This document shows, in pieces, positions 24,766 to 33,939 of a stretch of DNA of 64,000 bases (positions within the stretch are counted from its first letter, which is position 1; the number at the start of each line of letters is the position of its first letter). Below the pieces are notes generated by a model. The model made no database searches and was not told where the DNA came from. It saw only the letters and a program-made list of their open reading frames with translations. This stretch comes from Bacteroidota bacterium (lineage in GTDB: Bacteria > Bacteroidota > Bacteroidia > Chitinophagales > Chitinophagaceae), in NCBI GenBank assembly GCA_029555415.1, contig JAKPSI010000002.1, positions 1 through 64,000 of the forward strand, read 5' to 3'. The translations under genes were made by a program, and so were the position numbers.

Positions 24766-24880
24766 GATGATAGATAATAAAGACAGGATTCGCCATAGTG
24801 AAAAGATCAGCCATAGAATGTTTTGTTCTCCATTCTCCGCTTTCCATTAATGTCTTATCTTTTCCCAAAGAATATCCCAT

Positions 24881-27412
24881 ATGAATCTCAAGCGTCTCCG
24901 TTATTTCGTCTTCATTTATTTTTGTGTTGTGTCCGGCCTTTTCAATGGGCTAAATGCACAACAGTCGGGGTTCATTAATGATCCTGCAAAAAAACTACTG
25001 ACCTTCCGCAATGCAAAGTTCTCGGGAACCCTTGATTATTATAAGAAAGCATCCATATCCACGCTCATTGTAAATAAGCAATCGGTCATTTCGAACCTGG
25101 CTGGGATCTATTCCAGCCTGCGGACTAAAAATGCAACTTATACTTCTTTATACCTGAATGCCGATCCGGTTGTCAGCATAAGCGGAAATACCGCGCGGAT
25201 CAGCAAGATCAGCTATGGAAACCATGAACTTTCCATCAACGAGACCTGGACCATCACGCTGCTGAAAGATGATATTAAAATGGAGATCCGCCGCAGCCTC
25301 TCTAAATCAGTTGCGGCAGAGCAAATGGGCTTTCCTGCCATTCAATTCAATAATATGGATACCTGGGAAGGCGCCTATCAGGACTACGGCGGACTCGCCT
25401 GGTTCTATCTTTTCAATAAGCAACGCGATACGTATGGCGTGCACAGCAGCAGCTCCCGGTTCTGGAACAGCAAGACCGGGAATGGGATGATCATTTCAGT
25501 AAAGGCACCTGATCAGGAAGTTGGGATGACATATAGCCGGACCACATCCGATCAACTTGCATTCAGCGTGATCACATCCAAAGCTCCATTACAATATCGC
25601 TTTGATGCGGATACCAAACGCCGGCGATATGTGCGCGATACCACAGATGTTTGGGCACCCACAAAGATCCCTGCAGGTTCGACCAGTGCAACGATCAGGT
25701 TTTCTTATTTCTATTATCAGGAACAATTCGGACGCGGACTCCTGAAAGGTATCGACCATCAACAGGTTTCCGCCGTACTCAATACCATCGCGCGTATCGG
25801 CGTGATCGATAAAGAACATTTCGGCGGCAACAGCTGGCATACACCCTATGGTCCCATTTGTCTGCATGAACAATACATCGCGCAAATGGGCCTTGCCATC
25901 AACGACAATACGTATCTGAAAGGCTATCAGCAATGCCTGGATTTTTACCGCGACAATGCCTTTAAGCCCGATGGTCGCGTATGGCCGCGCTGGGCTTACA
26001 GTAATGAGGATGCCATGCCGAAAGGGTTCACTGATAAAGGTCTCTACGAAGCGCAATGGGGCTACCTGCTTGATTCCAACCCGGATTATGTGACCAATGT
26101 ATCAGAATTGTATGACCAGACCGGTGATCTGAAATGGGTCAAAACACAGCAGACCGCCTGCGAACGGGCGCTGGACTGGATCATGAAACGCGACAGTAAT
26201 GGTAACGGTTTGGTGGAAATGATGACGGACAGCTACAAAGAGAAAAGGGGCAGCGACTGGATCGATATCATCTGGGCGGCATATGAGAACGCCTTTGTGA
26301 ATGCGAAATTGTATCATGCCCTTGTCTTATGGGCGGATATTGAAAAGCAACTTGGTGATCATGTGAAGTCGCAGATGTATGAAGCCTTCGCCCAAAAACT
26401 GAAAACCAATTTCAACAAACCCACTACACAGGGTGGCTTTTGGGATGAAGAGAAGAAATGTTATGTCCACTGGCTCGATAAGGATGGATCGGTACATGGA
26501 AATAATATGGTGACACCTGTCAACTTCATGGCCATTGCTTATGGTATTTGTGATGATGAAAACAGGACAAAGAAGATCCTTGATGATATCGAGGTACAAA
26601 TGCAAAAAGAGAACCTGTTCTTCTGGCCGCTGTGCATGTACAGTTACGCGCCGGGTGAGGGGAACGACTGGCAGTTTCCGTTCCCGAATTATGAGAATGG
26701 TGATATCTTCTTATCATGGGGAGCCGTGGGTGTAAAAGCTTATGCATCCTACAAACCGGAGCTGGCTTTGAAGTATGTGAAGAACGTACTCGCCCAATAC
26801 GCAAAAGACGGACTGGCTTTCCAGCGATATGGCCGCGTGAAACAGGATGGGCTTGGAGATGATATCCTTTCCGGAAATTGCCTGACGGTAGTGGGTTTGT
26901 ATCAGGCGATCTATGGTATCAATCCTTTGCACAACCGTTTTTATCTCGATCCGCATATCACAAAGGACCTGGAAGGAACAGAGGTTCGTTACCGGTACCG
27001 GGATCAGATCCTCAGCGTCGGGCTTGACATGAATGACTATCAGGTGTCTGATGGTGTTCACCGTATCCGTGCTTCCGCTGATTTCGGATTTTCATCAAAA
27101 GGCGGTCAGTTACAGTATTTCAGGGGACGATCGGATACGCCTTCATTAACAGTTACAGTAGATCCTGCAGGTGAGCTGGGGCTGGATGTCAGGAATTGGA
27201 TGGATGATGCTGTCCGTTTTACAGTGGATACGAAGGGGCGTGTACCCGTCAATTTGAAATGCAGCGCCGGACATTTATTGCCTGAACACAATTACGATGT
27301 GATATTGAATGGGAAAAAGCTGAAAACAGTAAAAAGCGATGCGAACGGGATGTTCTCATTTTCATTCGGCAGTAGCAGCGATCCTGCTGTGATCGTATTG
27401 AATGGGAACTGA
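24881..27412 (+). CDS. Secreted (alpha/alpha)6-barrel glycoside hydrolase, family uncertain
   Basis: 843 residues with a signal peptide (residues 1-27, cleavage near LNAQQ). Residues ~30-290 are a beta-rich N-terminal domain; residues ~300-690 look like a six-hairpin barrel (HEQYIAQMGLAINDNTYLKGYQQCLDFY, WDEEKKCYVHWLDKDGSVHGNN, YAPGEGNDWQFPFPNYENGDIF); the rest is a beta C-terminal domain. Candidate acids are in WPRWAYSNEDAM and KRGSDWIDIIWAAYEN. It recalls rhamnosidase- or debranching-type enzymes but I cannot fix the family. Acts outside the cytoplasm on a polysaccharide. It overlaps the next gene tail to tail by 51 bases. Confidence 0.8.
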   Translation: MNLKRLRYFVFIYFCVVSGLFNGLNAQQSGFINDPAKKLLTFRNAKFSGTLDYYKKASISTLIVNKQSVISNLAGIYSSLRTKNATYTSLYLNADPVVSISGNTARISKISYGNHELSINETWTITLLKDDIKMEIRRSLSKSVAAEQMGFPAIQFNNMDTWEGAYQDYGGLAWFYLFNKQRDTYGVHSSSSRFWNSKTGNGMIISVKAPDQEVGMTYSRTTSDQLAFSVITSKAPLQYRFDADTKRRRYVRDTTDVWAPTKIPAGSTSATIRFSYFYYQEQFGRGLLKGIDHQQVSAVLNTIARIGVIDKEHFGGNSWHTPYGPICLHEQYIAQMGLAINDNTYLKGYQQCLDFYRDNAFKPDGRVWPRWAYSNEDAMPKGFTDKGLYEAQWGYLLDSNPDYVTNVSELYDQTGDLKWVKTQQTACERALDWIMKRDSNGNGLVEMMTDSYKEKRGSDWIDIIWAAYENAFVNAKLYHALVLWADIEKQLGDHVKSQMYEAFAQKLKTNFNKPTTQGGFWDEEKKCYVHWLDKDGSVHGNNMVTPVNFMAIAYGICDDENRTKKILDDIEVQMQKENLFFWPLCMYSYAPGEGNDWQFPFPNYENGDIFLSWGAVGVKAYASYKPELALKYVKNVLAQYAKDGLAFQRYGRVKQDGLGDDILSGNCLTVVGLYQAIYGINPLHNRFYLDPHITKDLEGTEVRYRYRDQILSVGLDMNDYQVSDGVHRIRASADFGFSSKGGQLQYFRGRSDTPSLTVTVDPAGELGLDVRNWMDDAVRFTVDTKGRVPVNLKCSAGHLLPEHNYDVILNGKKLKTVKSDANGMFSFSFGSSSDPAVIVLNGN

Positions 27413-28036
27413 TCCTGTTGGCCATTCGTAACGTGTGAACGTTGTTACAGCTTGCTTTTTATTTTCTGTCTTTTTCAACTTTACAGCTGCCAGCGATATG
27501 ACGATCGCGCCGAATAGACCCACGGCTACGATCGTAATGCCGAACCAGTTGATGATCTTTTTGGTATAATTATATCCGGATATGACCGGTTCTTCCTGTG
27601 CTTCGATCCAGTGAGAAACATGTCCATGTTCTTTCAGGTCATTTTCCAGTCCGGTGATCGCCCTCTCCACTATATATTCATCCCTGTATTGATTGTATTT
27701 CCGGTTGTCCTTGTCGATCTTGAAATTGGTGCTGCGGATGATCGCCCAGCAGGCGATACCATTCAGCAACGCAACGGCCCAACCGAGTAAAACGATGTAG
27801 TTATTGTCGATGATCTTTCCGGTGATACCGGCTACGAGTCCCGCATAGATGATCACGACCGTTGTCAGGTAGGTCTTGAGGATGTCGATCGCATCTTTTT
27901 TATGACTGATCTCGGACTGGTGGTAAGCCCTCATGCCGTCGAATGCTTCACGTTTGTTCTGTTCGTGCACTGATCTTCCGGTGGTGGCAGGGACCTCTTT
28001 ATCCGACTTCTTTTTACCGGATTTTTTCTTTCCCAT
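27362..28036 (-). CDS. Membrane protein of unknown function
   Basis: 224 residues. A lysine-rich N-terminus (KKKSGKKKSDKE), a helical region, then two hydrophobic helices (residues ~56-76, YLTTVVIIYAGLVAGITG; 80-98, YIVLLGWAVALLNGIACWAII), a charged stretch with YRDEYIVERAITGLENDL, and a last helix (~166-190, IINWFGITIVAVGLFGAIVISL). The C-terminal tail overlaps the glycoside hydrolase gene. No family recognised. It precedes the polysaccharide locus on the same strand as the sugar transferase, 57 bases apart, and could be part of it. Confidence 0.65.
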   Translation of the reverse strand: MGKKKSGKKKSDKEVPATTGRSVHEQNKREAFDGMRAYHQSEISHKKDAIDILKTYLTTVVIIYAGLVAGITGKIIDNNYIVLLGWAVALLNGIACWAIIRSTNFKIDKDNRKYNQYRDEYIVERAITGLENDLKEHGHVSHWIEAQEEPVISGYNYTKKIINWFGITIVAVGLFGAIVISLAAVKLKKTENKKQAVTTFTRYEWPTGSVPIQYDHSRIAATAE

Positions 28037-28093
28037 GTATTGAACCTAACAAAATTTTCCGGAAAAGTAAAATATGAGTGGTAAGAACCTGAC

Positions 28094-28789
28094 TTACGTG
28101 GTCTTGAATGAGTGCAAGGCCCTGGCTGCAGTGGATGCAATGATCCTGATGTCGAGTTTCAGATCCGCCTTTCGGATGTACTGCGCATCCCAGTAATATC
28201 GTAACGCTATGCTCTCATAATCCTTTGTTGGTCCGTGACAGCCATTCACCTGAGCCCATCCTGTGATGCCCGGTCTGACAAGATGCCTGAATGCGTAATC
28301 GGGGATCACGAATGAGAAACGGTGACAATCGGCCAGCATATGCGGACGCGGGCCTACGATACTCATATCACCCTTCATTACATTGAAAAACTGAGGTAGT
28401 TCATCGAGATAGGTCCTGCGAAGTAAGCGGCCCAGTTTCGTGATCCGTTCATCATCTTCCTGAGCAGGTAATTCATCGGCTTCCCGGTTCACCTTCATCG
28501 TTCTTAATTTAAAGCAGGTGAACAGTTTTCCGTCCTTTCCCACACGACGTTGCCGGAACAGGACCGGTCCTCCGGAATCCAGCCGGATCAGGACCGCCAG
28601 CAAGGGCAGCAGCCAGCTCAGCAGGCCGGCAATGATCAGGGAGGAAAAGACAAGATCGAAGGCCCGTTTTCGCCATAAATACTTTTTCCGGGTGGCAACG
28701 AATTCTCCCCTGTTGTCGTTTTGACGCAACAGGAGCCTTGCTTTTTCCGGTTTGCTGAAATGGGGATATGAGTGGACGGCCTGTTTCAT
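28094..28789 (-). CDS. Initiating sugar transferase (polyprenyl-phosphate sugar-1-phosphate transferase)
   Basis: 231-residue enzyme that moves a sugar-1-phosphate onto undecaprenyl phosphate, the first step of polysaccharide repeat-unit assembly. One membrane helix (residues ~47-69, LVFSSLIIAGLLSWLLPLLA) leads to the catalytic domain: GGPVLFRQRRVGKDGK, FKLRTMKVN, RRTYLDELPQFFNV and GDMSIVGPRPHM, then VRPGITGWAQVNG. This is the short, WcaJ C-terminal-like form. The start overlaps the divergent gene by 18 bases, so one of the two starts may lie further in. Confidence 0.92.
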   Translation of the reverse strand: MKQAVHSYPHFSKPEKARLLLRQNDNRGEFVATRKKYLWRKRAFDLVFSSLIIAGLLSWLLPLLAVLIRLDSGGPVLFRQRRVGKDGKLFTCFKLRTMKVNREADELPAQEDDERITKLGRLLRRTYLDELPQFFNVMKGDMSIVGPRPHMLADCHRFSFVIPDYAFRHLVRPGITGWAQVNGCHGPTKDYESIALRYYWDAQYIRKADLKLDIRIIASTAARALHSFKTT

Positions 28790-29839
28790 TTACAGGATTT
28801 GAATCGCCCGGATAAAAGGAAAGGTTGCTTGAAAATAATACGTATCAAAAACATCTTTCATTATACCGACGTTTTTCCGCTGTACCGGAAACTTCCTGAT
28901 ACCAGATCACTGGCCATCCTGCGTACACTTTCTTATTTTGATATTTTTCATTATCCCCTGACCGCTCAGGAGATCCTTCAGTTTTCTGAAAGGAATATCG
29001 CCGCGGTCAATCTGTCCGCATTATTGGAAGACCTGCGTGAGCGGGGACTGATCTGGCAATTTGGAACGTTTTATACATTACGGAATGATATATCTCTGGC
29101 TGCACGCAGAGCCAAGGGTAATGCACTGGCGGCTACAAAGCTCCGCAAGGCGCAGGAAGTTGGTAGGTTCCTTTACCGTTTTCCTTTCGTGACCGGGGTG
29201 GGAATTTCCGGATCGCTTTCCAAAAATTATGCGGAAAAAGGATGTGATTTCGATTTCTTCATCATCACTCAGGCGGATCGTCTCTGGATCGCCCGGACGA
29301 TCATGCATATCATGAAGAAGTTCAGTTATCTGCTGGGCCGTCAACACTGGTACTGCATGAATTTTTATGTGGATGAAGCACAGCTGACCATACCCGATCA
29401 GAATATCTTCGCCGCTATAGAGTGCAAAACATTGTTGCCTGTCGCAGGCAGGAACGCTATGGAAGCCTTTCGCAGCGCCAATACCTGGGCCGATGACCAT
29501 CTTCCCGCCGCATCCTGGCGCATGGCCGATATGCCGGATCCGCAAAAGGGCCTGCTAAGCAAAATAACTGCAACAATACTGAACAAACTGGCACCTGAAC
29601 GACTCAATCATTTCCTGTACAGGATCACTGCACGCCGCTGGCAATTGAAAAAAACAAGGGCGCAAAAAAATGTAAAAGGGATTCCGGTGGACCTGATCAC
29701 CGGAATACATGTAGCCCGCTCCAATCCCGGAAACTTTCAGGAGAAAGTACTGGAGCAATATAAGATCAAAGTGCAGGAAGCGGAAACCGCATTCATCCGT
29801 TCAGCGGAACCGGTCAGGATCTGCGCTGCAGGGAAATGA
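28772..29839 (+). CDS. Nucleotidyltransferase-like protein with N-terminal winged helix
   Basis: Up to 355 residues. The first domain (residues ~45-110; LAILRTLSYFDIFHYPLTAQEIL, LSALLEDLRERGLIW) reads as a winged helix; the second has the minimal nucleotidyltransferase signature GISGSLSKNYAEKGCDFDFFII (G-S then D-x-D), where the two aspartates would hold Mg. Substrate is unknown. The GTG at 28772 overlaps the sugar transferase start; a TTG at 28829 is the alternative. Its tail overlaps the methyltransferase at 29814 by 26 bases, on the opposite strand. Position ties it to the radical SAM block. Confidence 0.65.
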   Translation: MDGLFHLQDLNRPDKRKGCLKIIRIKNIFHYTDVFPLYRKLPDTRSLAILRTLSYFDIFHYPLTAQEILQFSERNIAAVNLSALLEDLRERGLIWQFGTFYTLRNDISLAARRAKGNALAATKLRKAQEVGRFLYRFPFVTGVGISGSLSKNYAEKGCDFDFFIITQADRLWIARTIMHIMKKFSYLLGRQHWYCMNFYVDEAQLTIPDQNIFAAIECKTLLPVAGRNAMEAFRSANTWADDHLPAASWRMADMPDPQKGLLSKITATILNKLAPERLNHFLYRITARRWQLKKTRAQKNVKGIPVDLITGIHVARSNPGNFQEKVLEQYKIKVQEAETAFIRSAEPVRICAAGK

Positions 29840-30635
29840 TCATATAATCACCGCAATTTCGCCAGGGCCATTTCCCACTGTATTTCTTTTCTTTTTCTGT
29901 CAGCCATTTCCATGCACGCGGATATTTCCTGTCGAAACCCTGTATATAAGAAGGAGGGGCGATGGTACACAGTCCTTCAATTTTTGTAATTGTAAAATGT
30001 TCCCGCGTCATTTTTCTGATGCTTGCTGCTGAATAATACCAGCAACGGAATGACATTCCTTCCAGATTCGCCTTCGCGCCTTTTTTTCCTGCAAAGCGAC
30101 GGAACGCGGTGCGGAACCTGCCGCGGAACAGCATCAGGAATTCCCATAAACAGAATGAAGGCATGATGACCAGTAAGGCATGTCCGCCCGGTTTGAGAAG
30201 TGAAGGCAGTTCAGCTAAAACCTTGTCCAGGTGCGGACTGCAATTGAGTCCGCCGAAATTCGAAAAAACAAGATCAAAGGGGCCGCGTTGTTTCAATTGT
30301 GCCAGTTCAGTGAAAGAGCAGATCTCGTTCGTTACCTGATCCCGCCATCCTCCTTTCTCCATTTTCACGATCAGTTGTTCCTGCATGCCGGCTGACACAT
30401 CCGTAGCGTGCACCCGGTGTCCCTGTCCGGCGAACCAGGCCGCATCCTCACCGGTGCCGGCATTCAATTCCAATACCGATGCATTGCCGGGTAAACCCGC
30501 AGCTGCTGCTGCGCGCACGCGTGCTCTTTTCCAGGCGATCATTGTGTCACCGCCATACAGCTCATCAAAGATGACGGACTGATGATCATAAGCCTTCGCG
30601 GCTTCCGTTACACCGGTATGTGTGATCGTGTTCAT
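29814..30635 (-). CDS. SAM-dependent methyltransferase
   Basis: 273-residue class I methyltransferase. The SAM site is SVLELNAGTGEDAAWFA (residues ~54-70) with acidic VHATDVS following, and PFDLVFSNFGGLN further on. Substrate unknown; the C-terminal part has a distinctive CWYYSAASIRKMTREHF helix and aromatic end. It overlaps the upstream radical SAM gene by four bases (ATGA), and so belongs to a leftward operon of methyltransferases and radical SAM enzymes running from 35445 down to 29814. Confidence 0.85.
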   Translation of the reverse strand: MNTITHTGVTEAAKAYDHQSVIFDELYGGDTMIAWKRARVRAAAAAGLPGNASVLELNAGTGEDAAWFAGQGHRVHATDVSAGMQEQLIVKMEKGGWRDQVTNEICSFTELAQLKQRGPFDLVFSNFGGLNCSPHLDKVLAELPSLLKPGGHALLVIMPSFCLWEFLMLFRGRFRTAFRRFAGKKGAKANLEGMSFRCWYYSAASIRKMTREHFTITKIEGLCTIAPPSYIQGFDRKYPRAWKWLTEKEKKYSGKWPWRNCGDYMIISLQRRS

Positions 30636-32098
30636 ACTTGCGGGTGCGCGAGTCTTTTCAATTTGAAATGATCGAACCAGGAAGCGGGGGCATAATAAAA
30701 CGCGGAACAGGCTTTGCGTAATTGTTTGCCGAAAGTATTCAGCGGGTGCGCGGCCAGTCTGCTTGCCGCAGCCAGCGCCATGTGCAGCCGGTGTTTCCGG
30801 TGCACATAGCGGTGCAGCTGACGGTAGTAAGCAGCCGAATAAGTATTTCTGAACATCAGGGCCAGTTCATCGGAATCGGTCCAGTTCGATTTTTGTTTGA
30901 GTTCATCCTTCACCCGTTCAAAGAACGGCGTACCCGGCAGCGGATAAGAAACTGAGATGCCCATTTCTTCCGGCAGCAGTTCACAGATCATCCGGATCGT
31001 GCGGCGGATATCTTCTTTCATCTCACCGGGATAACCAAACTGGATGAAGAAGGCCGGTCTGATCCCATTGGCTTTCAGCAGCCTCGTGGCGGTATATATC
31101 TGTTCCACTTTCGTGCCTTTGTCCATGGCATCAAGGATCTTTTGTGATCCGCTTTCCGCGCCCATCCAAACCACATCACAACCGGCACGCGCCAGGTCGC
31201 GGATCATATCTTCTTCCAGCAAAAGGTCGGCCCGGGCCTGTATCTTGAACCGGAATGATAATTCATTTTGCTGAACAAGGTCCGAGAAAGCCTTTACCCA
31301 TCCGGGTTTCAGTCCGAAGATGTCGTCACAGAACCAGATATGATCGAACTGATAGTATTTTTTAAGCAGTACTAATTCCTCCACCACATGTTCCGGTGTC
31401 CGGGAATTATAACGATTGCCATAGATCGGTTTAGCGCACCAGTTGCACTTGAAAGGACATCCGCGTGTCGTGGCCATGTTCATCGAAAAATAACCCGCGT
31501 GTTCCATCCACATTTCGCGATAAGGATCCAGATTGATCATGTCCCAGGCCGGGAACGGGATCTCATCCAGTTCTTTCATCACAGGTCTTGCAGCGGTCCG
31601 GAAGAGTTGTTCATTTTTGAGATATGCTAATCCTGCAACCGTTTCCATATTGCCCATGTTACGGGGATCCGCTTCCAGTAATTCAAATAGTGTTTGTTCT
31701 CCCTCGCCGATGATGATATAATCAGCGCCGTTGCCAAGATATTTTTCTTTCTGATCCGTCGCATCTGAACCGGAAACGATGACGGTCGCGCCACGGTCCT
31801 TCGCCGCCGTAATCATTTCGAATCCGGCCTCCCGCATATTGGTCAGGCACATTTTGGTGAGATAATTGAATCCGTCATCATACAACACCACATAGTCCGG
31901 CTGAAACTGATCGAGATAAGGCTGGATATGTTCCGGCCCTTCAGCGAACATGCTGTCGGCAAAGATCACTTTGTGTCCCGCTTCACGCATCACCGCAGCC
32001 GCATACAAAGTGCCCAATGGTGCATAGGGTTGTCCCGTTGCCCATTGCTTGGGATCGAAACGCAGGAAATAAGTATGTGTCAGCAATACGGTTGCCAT
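30632..32098 (-). CDS. B12-binding-domain radical SAM enzyme (first)
   Basis: 488 residues. N-terminal Rossmann/B12-like domain (residues ~1-150; YAPLGTLYAAAVMREAGHKV, VSGSDATDQ, DYIIIGEGEQTL), then the radical SAM core with TRGCPFKCNWCAKP (C-x3-C-x2-C) and MGAESGSQKILDAMDKG, then a C-terminal helical tail. Such proteins methylate unreactive carbons or make ring changes. Start at ATG 32098, whose A overlaps the stop of the previous gene (TAATG). The second such protein at 33940 and the SPASM enzyme between them imply several successive radical steps on one substrate. Confidence 0.85.
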   Translation of the reverse strand: MATVLLTHTYFLRFDPKQWATGQPYAPLGTLYAAAVMREAGHKVIFADSMFAEGPEHIQPYLDQFQPDYVVLYDDGFNYLTKMCLTNMREAGFEMITAAKDRGATVIVSGSDATDQKEKYLGNGADYIIIGEGEQTLFELLEADPRNMGNMETVAGLAYLKNEQLFRTAARPVMKELDEIPFPAWDMINLDPYREMWMEHAGYFSMNMATTRGCPFKCNWCAKPIYGNRYNSRTPEHVVEELVLLKKYYQFDHIWFCDDIFGLKPGWVKAFSDLVQQNELSFRFKIQARADLLLEEDMIRDLARAGCDVVWMGAESGSQKILDAMDKGTKVEQIYTATRLLKANGIRPAFFIQFGYPGEMKEDIRRTIRMICELLPEEMGISVSYPLPGTPFFERVKDELKQKSNWTDSDELALMFRNTYSAAYYRQLHRYVHRKHRLHMALAAASRLAAHPLNTFGKQLRKACSAFYYAPASWFDHFKLKRLAHPQV

Positions 32099-33156
32099 TA
32101 TGGTCGGTTCAGTTTTGTGCCGGGTGAAAGGTAAAGTGAGCAAACGCATTTCGCGCAGGTCGCGTTCGTGCGCATATCAAGTGTTCTTCTGAATTGTACG
32201 GCTCCCGGACTGTTCAGGATGTCTTTCAATCCTTCTTCATGGATATTCCCGATCGGCTCATGGAAAAAACAGGGCCTTACAGTCCCGTCGGCTTCCACTA
32301 CAGTGGAGACCCATGGCGCATTACAGCGTTTATACGGGAAGGATTCATGTCCGTAAAATGCAGCATAGTACTGCGCGATCTGCCGCAGTTTCACCGGACT
32401 TTCCGCCATGAATACCGGTTGGCCGGGGAGGTATTCATCTTCAATGATCCCATTGATGATATCATTCATTGCAGGCAGCTCATCTTCATGCAGCAGGATC
32501 TCTTCTTGTCTGTCAGGGGTCCAGGGACTGTCCCGGTTGAAAGCGGAACTACTGACATCAGCCGGCAGAAAGCTCAGCCTGCCAATGCCGATACTGCGTG
32601 CATCGCGGATCAGCTGCGGCCATTTACGGAAGTTGAGCCGGTGGATCACGCTGCGCGCGCTTACCGGATAATTCGGGTCCGTCTCCCGGATCTTCGCGAT
32701 CCCGTTTGCCAATGCATCATATGCGCCGGGTATACGGCGGATGGCATCATGAGTAGAACAGTCGCCATCAATTGAAACGATGATATCATGCACATGTCTG
32801 GTCAGTGCTTCGGCATAATGACCGATGGTGAGACCGGTACTATGCAATGAAACACGGATACCTGCTTCATTCAGCAGTTCGCAAAATCGGAAGAACTGCG
32901 GATGCAGGAGGGCTTCGCCACCGGACATCAGTACCTGCTCAGTTTGCAGGGAACGCAATGATGTGATGAGGGCTTTGATATCGGACTCCTGCAATTGTTT
33001 CAGGTTCTTATTGCCTTTCCAGATATCACACATCACACATTTGCAGTTGCAGGCGCTGTGCGGCATGAGAATGACGACCGGCATCGCATGGATGCGGTGG
33101 GTTTGCAGCGTGCGGTAACGCTGGTACCGGTTATATATGCTTTTGGTGATCGTCAT
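32098..33156 (-). CDS. Radical SAM enzyme with SPASM-type C-terminus
   Basis: 352 residues. Radical SAM motif CNCKCVMCDIW (C-x3-C-x2-C, near residues 36-43), then GGEALLHPQFF and VSIDGDCSTHDAIR, and a C-terminal cysteine-rich auxiliary cluster region (KRCNAPWVSTVVEADGTVRPC, later ATCAKCVC). The SPASM layout is used for peptide or sugar modification and for dehydrogenation. It is translationally coupled at both ends, to a methyltransferase upstream (ATGA) and the B12 radical SAM gene downstream (TAATG). No precursor peptide gene is visible nearby, so a sugar or lipid substrate is more likely than a peptide. Confidence 0.87.
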   Translation of the reverse strand: MTITKSIYNRYQRYRTLQTHRIHAMPVVILMPHSACNCKCVMCDIWKGNKNLKQLQESDIKALITSLRSLQTEQVLMSGGEALLHPQFFRFCELLNEAGIRVSLHSTGLTIGHYAEALTRHVHDIIVSIDGDCSTHDAIRRIPGAYDALANGIAKIRETDPNYPVSARSVIHRLNFRKWPQLIRDARSIGIGRLSFLPADVSSSAFNRDSPWTPDRQEEILLHEDELPAMNDIINGIIEDEYLPGQPVFMAESPVKLRQIAQYYAAFYGHESFPYKRCNAPWVSTVVEADGTVRPCFFHEPIGNIHEEGLKDILNSPGAVQFRRTLDMRTNATCAKCVCSLYLSPGTKLNRP

Positions 33157-33929
33157 GCGGCATGTCCCGGCCGTACGATACGGATCCAGGGAAAGGGATT
33201 GACCTGTCTGCTGAATATTTTTTTCCAGCGCGATGGTTTGTAAAGCAATGTTGGATTGAATGCGGTCAATTCATCATGTGTATGATGAAAGTACTGGTTA
33301 GCCATTTCCGGAAATCCCAGTGAAGTGTAATAAGCCCTGCTGCGTTCATACGCCTCAGCTTTTTCTTCCGGAGCATAAAAAGGACTGTCCACGATATGTA
33401 CTTCTCCGCCCGGTTTCAGCAGTGGCAGGAGGTCCTGCATCAATGCATGCAGGCAGGGAAAATACTGGATGCTCGCCGCACAAACGATACAATCATATTG
33501 TACGTTGCCGAATATTTCAGTGTTCACAGAACCGTATACAAAACGGAGATTCGGCAAATGGCCAAATACACGCGCTGCTTGCTGCAGTTCAGTGAAGTTG
33601 ATATCACAGCCGGTCACTTGTGTACCGGGCAATTGTGCCAGCAGATTTGAAAGCCAGCCATTCCCGCAGCCGATCTCCAGGATCTTTTGCGGGCCTGCTT
33701 TTGCTGCGATATATTCCTTCAGTCGTTCCGCTGACTCCCGGCGTAACTGCCATTCAGCGTAGCAAGGGTGTTCATCGCTGATCACAGGTAATTGCATGAG
33801 TTCCGCATCGCTGTAGATCCTTTTTTCTTTCCAGCGCAGGGTGATGTAATCCCGCTCAAAGACACTGTCCGGTTTCACCCGGTCAGGCACATACACGTTA
33901 TTGGTGACCGTAAATCCTTTTTCAGTCAT
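33153..33929 (-). CDS. SAM-dependent methyltransferase
   Basis: 258 residues. SAM-binding motif KILEIGCGNGWLSNLLAQLPG (motif I, residues ~78-98), TGCDINFTELQQA (acidic motif II), YDCIVCAASIQYFP (motif III region) and LKPGGEVHIVDSPFY. Class I fold, acceptor unknown. It overlaps the SPASM radical SAM gene by four bases and follows the second B12 radical SAM gene by ten, so the four genes form one operon. Confidence 0.88.
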   Translation of the reverse strand: MTEKGFTVTNNVYVPDRVKPDSVFERDYITLRWKEKRIYSDAELMQLPVISDEHPCYAEWQLRRESAERLKEYIAAKAGPQKILEIGCGNGWLSNLLAQLPGTQVTGCDINFTELQQAARVFGHLPNLRFVYGSVNTEIFGNVQYDCIVCAASIQYFPCLHALMQDLLPLLKPGGEVHIVDSPFYAPEEKAEAYERSRAYYTSLGFPEMANQYFHHTHDELTAFNPTLLYKPSRWKKIFSRQVNPFPWIRIVRPGHAA

Positions 33930-33939
33930 GGTTCGTTTT